From Thermoguttaceae bacterium (GTDB taxonomy: Bacteria > Planctomycetota > Planctomycetia > Pirellulales > Thermoguttaceae), in the NCBI GenBank assembly GCA_029975295.1, contig JARKPK010000001.1:1-55909 (forward strand): a DNA stretch of 55,909 nucleotides. The letters are read 5' to 3'. The position numbers and the translations under genes were made by a program. Shown here piece after piece: positions 9,600-18,123 of the stretch; the first letter of the stretch is position 1, and every line of letters starts with the position of its first letter. The notes under the pieces are model-generated. The model searched no databases, was not told the DNA's origin, and worked only from the letters and a program-made list of their open reading frames with translations.

Positions 9600-9909
9600 G
9601 CCGTTTGGTCTTCCCGCAACGCTTGCCGACGATATTGCACGAGGCGACGGCCGCAATTTCGGTGCAGATTGTCGCCCCGGGAAAAGGAACACGATGGCGG
9701 GACAAGGTTTTTCCCGACCAACGGCTTTTCGCCCGTCGGCCTCGTTGTACAACCTTTCTCAGGAAGAACGTTCGACTTAGGCGAATCCTTCGGCCGTTTG
9801 CCGCAGCCAGAAGCTCGTGTTTCCTCTGCCGGTGCGATCAGTTCGCAGCAGGAAATCCATGAGAGACCAGGGGGCTGTTGGTCTCGATCCCGAATATCGC
9901 CAACACCGG
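9600..9909. other. Spacer between the STAS and RsbW-like genes
   Basis: A 310-base gap between two same-strand regulatory genes, unusually long for partner-switch pairs, which are normally adjacent. No coding signature or convincing hairpin terminator was recognised. It may contain a separate promoter for the kinase. Confidence 0.35.
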
Positions 9910-10263
9910 TCAGAAAGCGGCCAGGGCGTCGGCCTCGTCGGGGTAGATCTCGAACACGCGATCAAAATTGGTGATTTTGAACACGTCGAAAATCGCCGGC
10001 CGAATGTTGCACAATTTGATCTTTGCGCCCGCGTTGCGCACCCGCTTCTCCAGCGTAATCAATTTGCCTAGCGTAGCGCTGCCGAGGAACTCGACGGCCG
10101 AGAAGTTCAGCAAGATCTTCTCGCGCTTATCGACATCAACCAATTGAAACAACTCTTGGCCGAGTTCCAAAATATCGATATCGTCCACGATCCGATGCCC
10201 GCGGAATCGCACCACGGTCACGTCGCCCACTTCGCTCACGTCGATATGCCGATAGCCGGGCAT
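9910..10263 (-). CDS. STAS-domain anti-anti-sigma factor (SpoIIAA/RsbV-like)
   Basis: A 117-residue single-domain STAS protein. VTVVRFRGHRIVDD opens the beta-sheet, and EFLGSATLGKLITLEKRV (about 59-76) is the phospho-acceptor helix, with Ser62 at the position phosphorylated by the RsbW/SpoIIAB kinase. Two in-frame ATGs lie at 10269 and 10263. The Shine-Dalgarno-like GAAGGGAG ends one base before the first and about seven before the second, so 10263 is the better start. Known role of the family: in unphosphorylated form it binds the anti-sigma kinase and frees the sigma factor. The downstream kinase at 9159-9599 is the likely partner. Confidence 0.87.
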   Translation of the reverse strand: MPGYRHIDVSEVGDVTVVRFRGHRIVDDIDILELGQELFQLVDVDKREKILLNFSAVEFLGSATLGKLITLEKRVRNAGAKIKLCNIRPAIFDVFKITNFDRVFEIYPDEADALAAF

Positions 10264-10550
10264 GAACATGCTCCCTTCAAAGATCGGACGCGCCGGTCGC
10301 CTGGCCGCCAAGCCGCCTTTCGACCATCTTATTGACAGGGATCAGCACGTCAAGAGCGCCGCGAAAATCGCCGCCTTTCTGCTTCTTTACGCCTGTTCGA
10401 CGATGGCATGGTCCATCGCGTTGCAACAGATCGCTGCGGAGCGATTCGAACGTGGAACCGCAACGAACCGGAATCATCGCTGTCGCGGTGTTGCCGCGAT
10501 GATTGGAGGATCACCTTGGTCGCGGCTGTTCCGTCGGCGGGCAAGCCGCT

Positions 10551-11204
10551 TCATTCGCTGCGCGGAACGCCGGTGGGGCCCAGCACAACGGCTCGCTGGA
10601 TGAGCAGATAGTTGGCTCCGCGATACTCGCTCACCACGCCGCGGATGCTCCATTGCAGTTCGACTGAGCTGCGATCGAGAGTTTGCAGCACCCGCTCCAA
10701 TGCCAGATTCTCCAGAACGATCATCCGATGCGGAACGCCGGAGACGAAGCACAACGTCCGATCGCCTGCCGGCTTGAACACCGCCAATCGATCTTTCAAT
10801 TCCGTTCCTTCGCGCAGTCGGACCGATTTGTCGGCCGCAAGATCGGGCAATGCCTCGCCGAGGCGCCCGCCGCCATCATTAGCTCTCGACGCGCGAGCCG
10901 AGGTCGAAGACGATGCGATGGGTGAGCCCGTTCCGGCCGCTGCCGGCGGCGGATCGATGTTGGTCCGCGATTTCTCGGCGGCAGACGCCGGCGCGGGCGG
11001 CAAAGCGGACGCGCCGGATAAACTGCTCGAAACCCAAGGGAAGTTGCGCGGACCCTCTGCTGTGGTCGAAGGCGCCGCTCGCCCTCGGTCATTGTCGGCC
11101 GATTGATCGGCCCGACAGACCCGCGGTGCGCCCCATGCCGCCACAGCGACCGCAAGAGCGGCAAGCAACAGCCGTAACGGCTTCAACGTTCTATTCCTAG
11201 TCAT
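10551..11204 (-). CDS. Secreted hypothetical protein
   Basis: A 217-residue protein with a clear signal peptide (basic MTRNRTLKPLR, then LLLAALAVAVAAWGA, cleavage near the CRA at about residue 31). Residues 35-125 are a Pro/Ser/Ala-rich disordered linker. The C-terminal third is compact and conserved-looking: LKDRLAVFKPAGDRTLCFV, then HRMIVLENLALERVLQTLDR and YRGANYLLIQRAVV, the pattern of a small beta-barrel (OB-like) domain found in planctomycete secreted proteins of unknown role. The ATG at 11204 has GAGAG about seven bases upstream. A TTG at 11210 is possible but not needed. I do not recognise a function. Confidence 0.65.
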   Translation of the reverse strand: MTRNRTLKPLRLLLAALAVAVAAWGAPRVCRADQSADNDRGRAAPSTTAEGPRNFPWVSSSLSGASALPPAPASAAEKSRTNIDPPPAAAGTGSPIASSSTSARASRANDGGGRLGEALPDLAADKSVRLREGTELKDRLAVFKPAGDRTLCFVSGVPHRMIVLENLALERVLQTLDRSSVELQWSIRGVVSEYRGANYLLIQRAVVLGPTGVPRSE

Positions 11205-11748
11205 CGTCAACTCTCACACATCACCATTGGGACGTTCGACCACCGGAAGCCCTCGGCGAGCCCGCAGGCGGCAGCCTGCCCGGCAGCCGACCAGAGGATC
11301 CCCTTCCCCGTTGTCGTTGCGTTTCGGGGCCTTGATCAACCATACGTCGCGTTCTCCCGCCCTCCAAGAGGTTTGCGGCGGCCAGTCGCCCGTCGCTTGC
11401 CGTTGCCTTCCACCAACACGCGCCGGCGTTGCCGTTGTGCCACGCACGCGTTGTTTTTTTGCTGCGCGCTACCCGTCGGCAGCGGCGGCACGACTGCCCA
11501 ACGGGCCTTGGCGCCTTGTGGCAACGGCGTGCCGAACCTTCTGCGGGCTTCGATGTTGCGGAAGCGAGCCGAGCGATCGACCGTTGCGCCGGCCGGGCCG
11601 CGGCATGGCCTTTGCGACTGCATGTTGTGCGCGGCCCGTCCGCCGAGAGCAAACCCCAAGCTTTGCGGTTTGTTTGCCGGCGAAGGCGGTAGCCCGATAA
11701 TGCGGCGGTTTCCACAGCGTTCGAGCAGAAACCGAGGATCGAGCAGTG
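11205..11748. other. Divergent intergenic region
   Basis: A 544-base region between divergently transcribed secreted-protein genes, so it should hold both promoters. A perfect 6-bp hairpin (GCAGGC, loop GGCA, GCCTGC) lies at 11264-11279, about 60 bases upstream of the leftward gene's start. Open frames across the region translate to low-complexity sequence and look spurious. No -10/-35 pair stands out. Confidence 0.35.
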
Positions 11749-12636
11749 ATGCGTTGGCCTGTGGTGTTGATCGCGTTCTCTGCGCTTTCGGCTGCACCCG
11801 CTTGCGGCGGCGATTCGACCGCTGCCCCAGAGGCGGCCGGCCAAATCGCGGTCGCAAGCGCCGACGGCGCCGTGCATCGCGGCGTCCTGTCGCCAACGAG
11901 CAACGCGCAAGCATTGCACCTATCGCAAAGCCGACCGGGCATGATGATCACGCGCGCCGTTGCCTGGGATCGGATCGCGCGGGTGGAGGTGGCCGGACAA
12001 ATCCTATCGGCGGACGAAGCCCGATCGATCATTCTGCGGGCGGTATCCGAAGGCCCGCCGCAACGCCGTCGGCCTGCGCCGGCTGATCCGGTTGGAGATG
12101 CAAAGAGCGATTCTGCGGCGCGTCGGCCCAACCATGTCGGCAGCGTCCCTCGCGACGAGTTGCGTGAGGAGCCGATTGCCTGGATCGCTGCCGAAGCCGT
12201 TGCCGCACAATGGGATTCGGACGTGGAGTTTGATGGAATTCGCCTGAGCATCACCGCCTACGATCGTTCGGGTCGCCCGAGGCCCGTGGACGGCACACTG
12301 CAAGCCGTACTGTGGGGCGAAGACGTGGGAACGCCGCATCGGGCCGAACGCATCGGACAAATCGCTTCGTGGCAGCAGCGGGTTCGGGCCGCCGATTTTC
12401 GGCCGGAATCGGCCGTTTACCGGCTTCCTTTCCAAGCGGTCCATCCCGAGTTCGAGCGGTCGCTTCGCCCGTACGGCACGCTTCATGTGCGGCTGAGCGT
12501 TCCCGGTCACGGCTCTTTCGAGAGTTCGGCCGAGATGATCCGCCTCCGCCCGTACAGCGCCGCACGCGACCGGCTGCAAATGTCGTCAGGCCGCCGGTTC
12601 TTCGACGGCGAAACGATCGACGACGGCCGGCGTTGA
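11749..12636 (+). CDS. Secreted hypothetical protein
   Basis: A 295-residue exported protein with an N-terminal signal peptide (MRWPVVLIAFSALSAAPA) and a following Cys. The body has two parts separated by a Pro/Arg-rich segment. The first part (residues 30-95) includes GAVHRGVLSP and WDRIARVEVAG. The second (about 140-285) includes AAQWDSDVEFDGIRLSITAYDRSGRPRPVDGTL and YGTLHVRLSVPGHGSFESSAE, consistent with a beta-sandwich. GAGGA lies ten bases before the ATG at 11749 and seven before a GTG at 11746, so either may be used. A 6-bp hairpin (CCGGCG/CGCCGG, 12627-12644) spans the stop codon. Family unknown; probably lineage-specific. Confidence 0.6.
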   Translation: MRWPVVLIAFSALSAAPACGGDSTAAPEAAGQIAVASADGAVHRGVLSPTSNAQALHLSQSRPGMMITRAVAWDRIARVEVAGQILSADEARSIILRAVSEGPPQRRRPAPADPVGDAKSDSAARRPNHVGSVPRDELREEPIAWIAAEAVAAQWDSDVEFDGIRLSITAYDRSGRPRPVDGTLQAVLWGEDVGTPHRAERIGQIASWQQRVRAADFRPESAVYRLPFQAVHPEFERSLRPYGTLHVRLSVPGHGSFESSAEMIRLRPYSAARDRLQMSSGRRFFDGETIDDGRR

Positions 12637-12937
12637 CGCGCCGGTGCAACGATTCGCCAAAGATCGACACGACTTAGCAACATCTCTGCTCGCCGTATTC
12701 GTGCCGCCGCCCGCGATACTGCCGCTCGCAGCGGCCGACGGCCTTACGACCGGCGGGCCCACTCCCGAACTTGCAGGCTCGATACGCCTTGAGCGAGGCA
12801 ACCGACGCACAGCGGCCCTGTTGCGTTCCGGTTTCGATTCCAAGCATCCTCTGGGCCGATAGAGCGAGATCCAATCCCAGACCGTTCGCTAATATCTCAA
12901 ACCGCTCCCTCAGACTTCGGGCCGCTCCGGCAATGCT
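12637..12937. other. Intergenic region between convergent genes
   Basis: About 300 bases between two converging genes. Apart from the 6-bp hairpin at the upstream stop codon (12627-12644, no T-run) nothing is recognised. Confidence 0.3.
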
Positions 12938-13915
12938 TCAACGCCGCTGGCGTGAATAGGGCGGTTTCGGCCGGGTGACGGCGCGGGGTTCGTCGGGCGG
13001 GCCCAGCGCGGCCAAGGTGCGCACAGGGTCGAACTGCCAGCCGGAGTCGCCCCGTCGCCAGAACTGGGTCTGCATTCGCTGGCCCTCGCCTTCGCCGCCC
13101 AGAAGGAGCCGCACGCGAAGGCAATCGCCGGCCGCTGTTGAAGGGCTGACAACTGAGTTATTCCGTTCGCCCACGTCGCCGGCGGCGCGCTCCGGATTCG
13201 TAACGATGTTGCGTTGGTGCTCCACCGCCGCTCCGGCGTCCGCGTGAGCGGGGGGTTCGTCGGGCGCGACTTCGATGATCGAAACAGTGGGGGCGACCGG
13301 CTTCGGGGCCATCGGGTCGGCGGCGTGCGGAAAGTTGATGGCCGCCCAAACGTCGAAACTCCGCAGTTCCTCGGCCGGCACGCGGGTCCGAGCATCCTCG
13401 AAGCGGCCGGCAAGGCACGCCCGCGTGAAATCGAGCACGGCCCCGCGCGGCGATTCAGCGCCCTTGCGCGACCATGCGGCCGCGCCCACGGTCAGTAGGA
13501 TGCCGACGATCAGAATCGGCGCTGCCCAGGGCCAGCGGCGGCTGCGGCCGGGGCGGGCTTCGTTCGAGGGCGGACGCCGGTCGGACGATCGTTCGGCCGT
13601 TCGGGGCGGCGGGTGCGGATGAAACTGCCCTTCTTCGTCCGGGTAGAAGCGGCCATCGCAGGTGCGGCAGTGCGCGCCGGCGGCCAGGAAATCGGCCGGC
13701 ATCCACTCCTTCTGGCTGCATCGCGGGCAAACGAAGCGAACCAGCCGAGCCTCGTCTTCCGACTTGACGTGCCCGTCGCGACCGATCCAAAACCGAACCG
13801 CGCACCGCGGACAACGAACCACGTGCGGCAGCAGGCTGAACCGCACGCGTCCGGCCGTGGCGCAGCGGGGGCAGGCCACCACGATGGCAGGGTCGTCGCA
13901 AAGCGGACCGTTCAT
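12938..13915 (-). CDS. Zinc-ribbon, single-pass membrane protein with NTF2-like C-terminal region
   Basis: A 325-residue protein. The N-terminal 90 residues contain several CxxC pairs (CPRCATAG, RCPRCAVRFW, CPRCSQKEW, CRTCDGRFYP), suggesting two or three zinc ribbons on the cytoplasmic side. A basic Pro/Arg linker leads to one transmembrane helix (WAAPILIVGILLTVGAAAW, about 129-147). The external part begins PRGAVLDFTRACLAGRFEDARTRVPAEE, the opening of an NTF2/SnoaL-like fold, and ends with QTQFWRRGDSGWQFDPVRTLAAL. The ATG at 13915 has a TGAGG five bases upstream. Zinc-ribbon membrane proteins of this layout are frequent in planctomycetes, but no function is known to me. Confidence 0.7.
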   Translation of the reverse strand: MNGPLCDDPAIVVACPRCATAGRVRFSLLPHVVRCPRCAVRFWIGRDGHVKSEDEARLVRFVCPRCSQKEWMPADFLAAGAHCRTCDGRFYPDEEGQFHPHPPPRTAERSSDRRPPSNEARPGRSRRWPWAAPILIVGILLTVGAAAWSRKGAESPRGAVLDFTRACLAGRFEDARTRVPAEELRSFDVWAAINFPHAADPMAPKPVAPTVSIIEVAPDEPPAHADAGAAVEHQRNIVTNPERAAGDVGERNNSVVSPSTAAGDCLRVRLLLGGEGEGQRMQTQFWRRGDSGWQFDPVRTLAALGPPDEPRAVTRPKPPYSRQRR

Positions 13916-14174
13916 GACGCCTCAGTGCGCCGCTCATTCGGCTTGTCGGGCCTTCCGAGAGCGGCAAGTCTATTGATGCGCGAAACAGCAATGCAACGCC
14001 GCCGAAGGGCGAGAGGCAAGCCTCGGCCGCCCGGCGGCGATTGCGCGGTTGCACTGCTTTTCTGATGATCAATCAGCGAAATTGCGGCAGAAGCCGAGCG
14101 GCTCGGTCGTTGGTACGCACGCAATCGGCCGAACCGCTTCGCTCTCCGCCGAGCCGTTTGTCGCGCGAACCGAC

Positions 14175-15170
14175 TCAGGGCCGATTCGGATCGCACGGGG
14201 CGGGTTGGGCGTCGAGGCCTGTGCCGCTGAAAAACTTGTTCGACACGCCGTTGCGGTTGAACGAACCGTCGTTGTTCAGCGAGTAGCCGAGTTCCTCGGG
14301 CGTCATCGAGGCCGTGTGCCCATCGAGAAACACCGCATTGACGCGCCCCCGATGCCGCGGTTCGACCGGGCACATGCGGGAGTTGGCCGTGCATTCATTG
14401 GGGCCGTAATGGGCGTTGGTGAACGTCACCCCGTCGCGGGTGTACGATCGCGGCGGGTCGAGCGTGTAGCCGTGATTGCCCACCGATTGGAGCAGCCGTT
14501 CGGCCCCGCTGTAAGGCAACCGTTCCAAGGTGGGCCATTCGCCGGCCGAACCGAGCGAATCGGCAAAGGCGACGGTCCGCGAGGTCATCGGAATGCCGCT
14601 AAGGCTGACGGGGAAACGGGCGTATTCGGCGCCGGGCAGCGTGCTGGGGCTGTCGAAGTACTTCGCCCGCGAATTGCCCAAGAACTGATAGTTGTAGCCG
14701 TAGCCCAAGTTGCGCACCGTGGTGCGCTCTGGCGCATTGGGGCACACAAACACTTTGTTGTCCACCGGAACGAATTCGTCGTCCGTCTTGCCCGTGGCTG
14801 CGCTCAGTTGCCGCCATCGGTCGAAGTCGAACGCTCCTTCGGTAAACGGCGAAAGCAGCGTAGGCCAGCGGGGCCGATGGACCACGATCCGATCGTTATT
14901 GTTGGCAAACGGGATCGCCACGGGCTCCTGTGCCCGCAACGGCGGCAGAACGCCGTCGCGGCTGTCGGCATATTGCAAAAGGGCCAATCCCAGTTGACGC
15001 AGATTGCCTTGGCACTGGGCCGAACGCGCCGATTCGCGCGAGGTGCTCAGCGCCGGAAGGAGCATCGTCATTAACAGGCCGATGATCCCAACGACCACCA
15101 ACAACTCAACCAAGGTGAAGCCGCGATACCGCCGCGGTTGCCGACTGCTGATGCTGTAGCTAACGCTCAT
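14175..15170 (-). CDS. DUF1559 prepilin-like protein (type II pseudopilin, H-X9-DG)
   Basis: A 331-residue protein with the class III prepilin signal: a basic leader ending RRYRG, cleavage before [16 protein letters not shown] (about residues 18-33). This is followed by the N-terminal helix and DUF1559 features such as [25 protein letters not shown]. Near the C-terminus [15 protein letters not shown] gives the H-X9-DG motif typical of the family. The DUF1559 family is heavily expanded in planctomycetes and is the best single lineage marker here. The ATG at 15170 has GGAGGG five bases upstream. Likely a surface or periplasmic pseudopilin processed by a prepilin peptidase; its assembly partners are not in the window. 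Confidence 0.92.
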   Translation of the reverse strand: MSVSYSISSRQPRRYRGFTLVELLVVVGIIGLLMTMLLPALSTSRESARSAQCQGNLRQLGLALLQYADSRDGVLPPLRAQEPVAIPFANNNDRIVVHRPRWPTLLSPFTEGAFDFDRWRQLSAATGKTDDEFVPVDNKVFVCPNAPERTTVRNLGYGYNYQFLGNSRAKYFDSPSTLPGAEYARFPVSLSGIPMTSRTVAFADSLGSAGEWPTLERLPYSGAERLLQSVGNHGYTLDPPRSYTRDGVTFTNAHYGPNECTANSRMCPVEPRHRGRVNAVFLDGHTASMTPEELGYSLNNDGSFNRNGVSNKFFSGTGLDAQPAPCDPNRP

Positions 15171-15859
15171 AATTCCCTCCGTTCCCGCGAGAACCCCGAT
15201 CGAATCCGCACCGCCAACCGGCCTGCCTGATCGGCCCGGCCTGCCCGACCGCCGATCAGATCAGAACAGGCTCGGCCTGCTGGCCGAAAACCCGTGTTTG
15301 CAAAACACAACCACTTTGGGCATATTCCGTGCCGGGTGCAAGGATTTTCGCAAACGATTGGAGCACAATGTTTTATAGAGCAACCTTTGGCTGGCAAGAG
15401 ACGCCGAGCGTCGATCGATCCGACATGCGTGTCGATTCGCGCGACACGGGCATTATTCGCGCTCGCGGGCGGCCGGTTCTGCACGCCAGGACGCTGCCCG
15501 TGTCGCCGGGCTTGCCCGGGCAGCCGAATTCGCCGAATCAATGGGCGGAAAATCGCTTGGACCAAGTGCGGTGGATGCGGCCGTTCGGATGGAATATCGT
15601 GGCCGAATTGCATCGGTCCATCCGTTGCCGCGTTGTGCGCAAGCCACTGTGGGTCTGCCTACCGATGGGGCCGGCCTTGGGGTAGAATACTTGGTTTGCG
15701 GCATTGGGCCGGTCCGAACCGCTCTAGCATGCCCTCATGCAAGTTCGGTGGCTCGAACCCGGCCGGATCGCCCGTCGAACGGCCGTCCGGCGGGGCGGCC
15801 TATGCTTGGAGAGCCGTTGGAAGGCAGTTGTTTGAAGCTCGATTTGGGAGCGCGAGATC
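15171..15859. other. Divergent intergenic region upstream of fba
   Basis: A 689-base region between the leftward DUF1559 gene and the rightward aldolase gene. A 7-bp inverted repeat (CGTGTCG, 7-base loop, CGACACG) occupies 15428-15448. A -10-like TAGAAT lies at 15683-15688. A plus-strand open frame crosses most of it but translates to Cys/Arg/Gly-rich sequence without a domain and overlaps the fba start, so I read it as spurious. Confidence 0.35.
15683..15688 (+). promoter_or_regulatory. Candidate -10 box for fba
   Basis: TAGAAT matches five of six bases of the -10 consensus. It would give a leader of about 165 bases before the aldolase ATG. No clear -35 was found at 17 bases. Confidence 0.3.
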
Positions 15860-16840
15860 ATGATTGTTACGACGAAGGAGCTGTTTCAGCATGCGTACGG
15901 TCGCTATGCGATCGGTGCGTACAATATCAACAATTTGGAGCAAACCGTCGGTTTGTTCCGCGGCAACTTGGGCAAGTCGAAGTCGAACGGCGATCCGGTC
16001 GATGCCAACAAGAGCGCGCCGTTTATCATCCAGATCTCGCGCGGAGCGCGGAGCTACAGCGACAAGCGTTTTTTGGAGGCAATGATCCGCACGGCCGCCG
16101 AGGTTTTTCCCGAGGCGGTTTTCGCCGTGCATCTCGATCATGGCACGGAAGAGGTCTGCTACGACTGCATCGACAGCGGTTTCTACAGCTCGGTGATGAT
16201 TGACGCCTCGCACGAGCCGTTCGAGAAGAATATCGAAATCACCAAGCGAGTGGTCGATCGGGCGCACGCTAAGGGCGTGGTGGTCGAGGCCGAGTTGGGC
16301 CAGCTGGGCGGCGTAGAAGAGGACGTGGTGGGCAGCGTGTGCCTGACCGAGCCCGCCCAGGCTGCCGAGTTCGTCGCGCGCACCGGTTGCGATTCGCTGG
16401 CCGTGGCGATCGGCACTTCGCACGGGGCGTACAAGTTCAGCGGGGCGCAAGGCATCCGGCTCGATCGGCTGGCCGAGATTCAGCAAGCGGTTCCGAAGAA
16501 CTTCCCGCTGGTGATGCACGGATCGAGCAGCGTGCCGAAGGAGTGGGTCGATCGGATCAACAACGCCGGCGGCGCCCTGAAGAGCGCCAGCGGCGTGGAC
16601 GAGGCACAATACATTCAGGCGGCCCGCTTGGGCGTGTGCAAGGTGAACATTGACACCGATGGGCGGCTCGTATGGTGCGCCATCCACCGCGAATCGTTCC
16701 GCGACGACCCGGCCAATTTCGACCTTCGCCCGCCCGGGAAGGCCTTTATGGAAGCTTACGCCGCCTACATCATCCACAAGAACACCAAGTTGGGCTCGGC
16801 CGGTCAGTTGGAGTCGGTCCGTCAACTGGTGGCGAAGTAG
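15860..16840 (+). CDS. fba: Class II fructose-bisphosphate aldolase
   Basis: A 326-residue zinc-dependent aldolase that reversibly splits fructose-1,6-bisphosphate into dihydroxyacetone phosphate and glyceraldehyde-3-phosphate (glycolysis/gluconeogenesis, cytoplasm). The metal motif VHLDHGTEE places His91, Asp93 and His94 at the active site. Phosphate- and zinc-binding motifs follow in GTSHGAYKF and MHGSSSVP, and KVNIDTDGRL closes the barrel. Residues 38-50, a Lys/Asp/Asn-rich loop, lengthen the N-terminal part compared with short class II enzymes. GGAG lies about 13 bases before the ATG. The gene appears monocistronic. The stop codon lies inside the first copy of an 18-bp tandem repeat (16824-16859). 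Confidence 0.93.
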   Translation: MIVTTKELFQHAYGRYAIGAYNINNLEQTVGLFRGNLGKSKSNGDPVDANKSAPFIIQISRGARSYSDKRFLEAMIRTAAEVFPEAVFAVHLDHGTEEVCYDCIDSGFYSSVMIDASHEPFEKNIEITKRVVDRAHAKGVVVEAELGQLGGVEEDVVGSVCLTEPAQAAEFVARTGCDSLAVAIGTSHGAYKFSGAQGIRLDRLAEIQQAVPKNFPLVMHGSSSVPKEWVDRINNAGGALKSASGVDEAQYIQAARLGVCKVNIDTDGRLVWCAIHRESFRDDPANFDLRPPGKAFMEAYAAYIIHKNTKLGSAGQLESVRQLVAK

Positions 16841-16859
16841 GAACTGGTGGCGAAGCAGG
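16824..16859 (+). repeat. 18-bp tandem duplication across the fba stop codon
   Basis: Two adjacent 18-bp copies of AACTGGTGGCGAAG(T/C)AGG differ at one base. In the first copy that base makes the TAG stop of fba; in the second the codon is CAG. The simplest reading is a slippage duplication at the 3' end of the gene. Confidence 0.8.
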
Positions 16860-16952
16860 CCGGCGGCAACGCGACCGATGCGCGACCGCAGGCGGCTGCG
16901 CGATGGCAGACGGCAGACGCCGGTTCTGATGGGCCGAGGCCGCGGCGGACAG

Positions 16953-17852
16953 TCAATTTCGCTCGGCTTCGGCCGCGGGCGGCAGCGGATTGTATAAGCT
17001 GCTGTGCTGGGTTTGCACCAGCCGGAAGATCACGAGCTTTTGCACGGGCTGTTCGCCGCTTTCGCTAAAGAAGTTGTGCCCGAGGCTTCCCGGCCGGTCG
17101 GGCAGGCAGCCGAGGATCAGCATTTCGCCCGGGCTCAACGTGGCCGAGGCGGCCAATTCGTCGAACACTCGGCGGGGCCGGCCTGCTTCGAGCCGCAATA
17201 TGCCCTGATCGCCCACCCAGCGCTGCCGCGGTTGATCGTGGTGCAGCTCGGGAGCGACGTCGATCTTGACCCGGCCGTCAGCCAGCAGTGTGGGCGTAAC
17301 GGCTAAGACGGCTTGGGCCTGATAGTAGGTTTGGCCGCACACGCCGTCTTCGGTGCGGATCAGCACCGGCAGTTGATCGTAGGTGCCCGAGGTCACCACT
17401 TCGCCGCGCCGGCCCGAACGCAAGGGCATGTGGCGGTGTTCGTTGCGGATGGGTTGAGCCAAGTCGGCCAAAGCGATCGTGGTGCCCGATCCTTGTTCGG
17501 CCGGCTGCGATTGCAAGTCGAGCAACTTCGAAAGGTCGATCGGGAGCGTCGTGCCCACCAAGCCCGCCCGAAACCCATTCTGGGCCAAGCGGGTGCGCAG
17601 ATCGGCAGGCAAGTGCTGTTCGTCGATTTCTTCCCAGATTTTCTGAGCGGAGGCCTGCTCGGAGCAGGGGATTCGCACAATCACCACATCGAAGACCGCG
17701 CTGTCGGGCGAGAGTTGGGGCGCCACCAGCGGCGATTTGCCCGGAACGGTGATCGGCATCGTGCATCCAAGCGTGATCGCCCATAGGCAGCAAAGGCTGC
17801 CGACGCGGCCGGCCGCGCGAAGGTTTCGGGATGCAAGGGCGAAAGGCGTCAT
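16953..17852 (-). CDS. Secretin-like (GspD C-terminal-type) lipoprotein
   Basis: A 299-residue protein starting at ATG 17852. The N-terminus (MTPFALASRNLRAAGRVGS, then LCCLWAITLGC) has a lipobox-like LGC, suggesting a lipoprotein. The central region DVVIVRIPCSEQASAQKIWEEIDEQHLP is followed by the features of secretin C-terminal domains: AVLAVTPTLLADGRVKIDVAPELHH and ATLSPGEMLILGCLP, which resemble the VTP-DG-I-L-V and LxxGETLVIGGL motifs of GspD/PilQ. It is much too short for a full secretin and lacks N-domains, so a secretin-derived periplasmic or outer-membrane protein is more likely than a channel. An in-frame extension to 18179 would overlap trpB and lacks a plausible leader. No strong Shine-Dalgarno precedes 17852. 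Confidence 0.65.
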   Translation of the reverse strand: MTPFALASRNLRAAGRVGSLCCLWAITLGCTMPITVPGKSPLVAPQLSPDSAVFDVVIVRIPCSEQASAQKIWEEIDEQHLPADLRTRLAQNGFRAGLVGTTLPIDLSKLLDLQSQPAEQGSGTTIALADLAQPIRNEHRHMPLRSGRRGEVVTSGTYDQLPVLIRTEDGVCGQTYYQAQAVLAVTPTLLADGRVKIDVAPELHHDQPRQRWVGDQGILRLEAGRPRRVFDELAASATLSPGEMLILGCLPDRPGSLGHNFFSESGEQPVQKLVIFRLVQTQHSSLYNPLPPAAEAERN

Positions 17853-18123
17853 GCCGCTTGGAATTCGGGAGGCTTGCCCCAGGGGCTCGGCGGCTCGGCC
17901 CAAGTCGGCCGGCTTCCAGGGGGCCGAAAGATACTCGAACCCTCGGCAAGGGTCAAGAGAACAAGAGAACTCGACAGAACGGCCAAGCCCGATTAATCTA
18001 ATGGTTTCCCCCGGGTTGCCTCGGCGCCGCTGGGCGATGGCGAACCGGCGGGAGATCGCCGTTTGGGTTCCGAGGGGCGTGGATCGTTCAAAGGTTGCCA
18101 AAGTTGTTTGAGGGGAAACGGTT

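Noticed and set aside
11227-11700. Open frames on both strands in the divergent region 11205-11748
   Set aside because: Translations are Arg/Ala/Pro-rich, with no conserved pattern and no start signals.
15294-15863. 189-codon plus-strand frame upstream of fba
   Set aside because: The translation is Cys/Arg/Gly-rich without a domain and overlaps the fba start; no Shine-Dalgarno.
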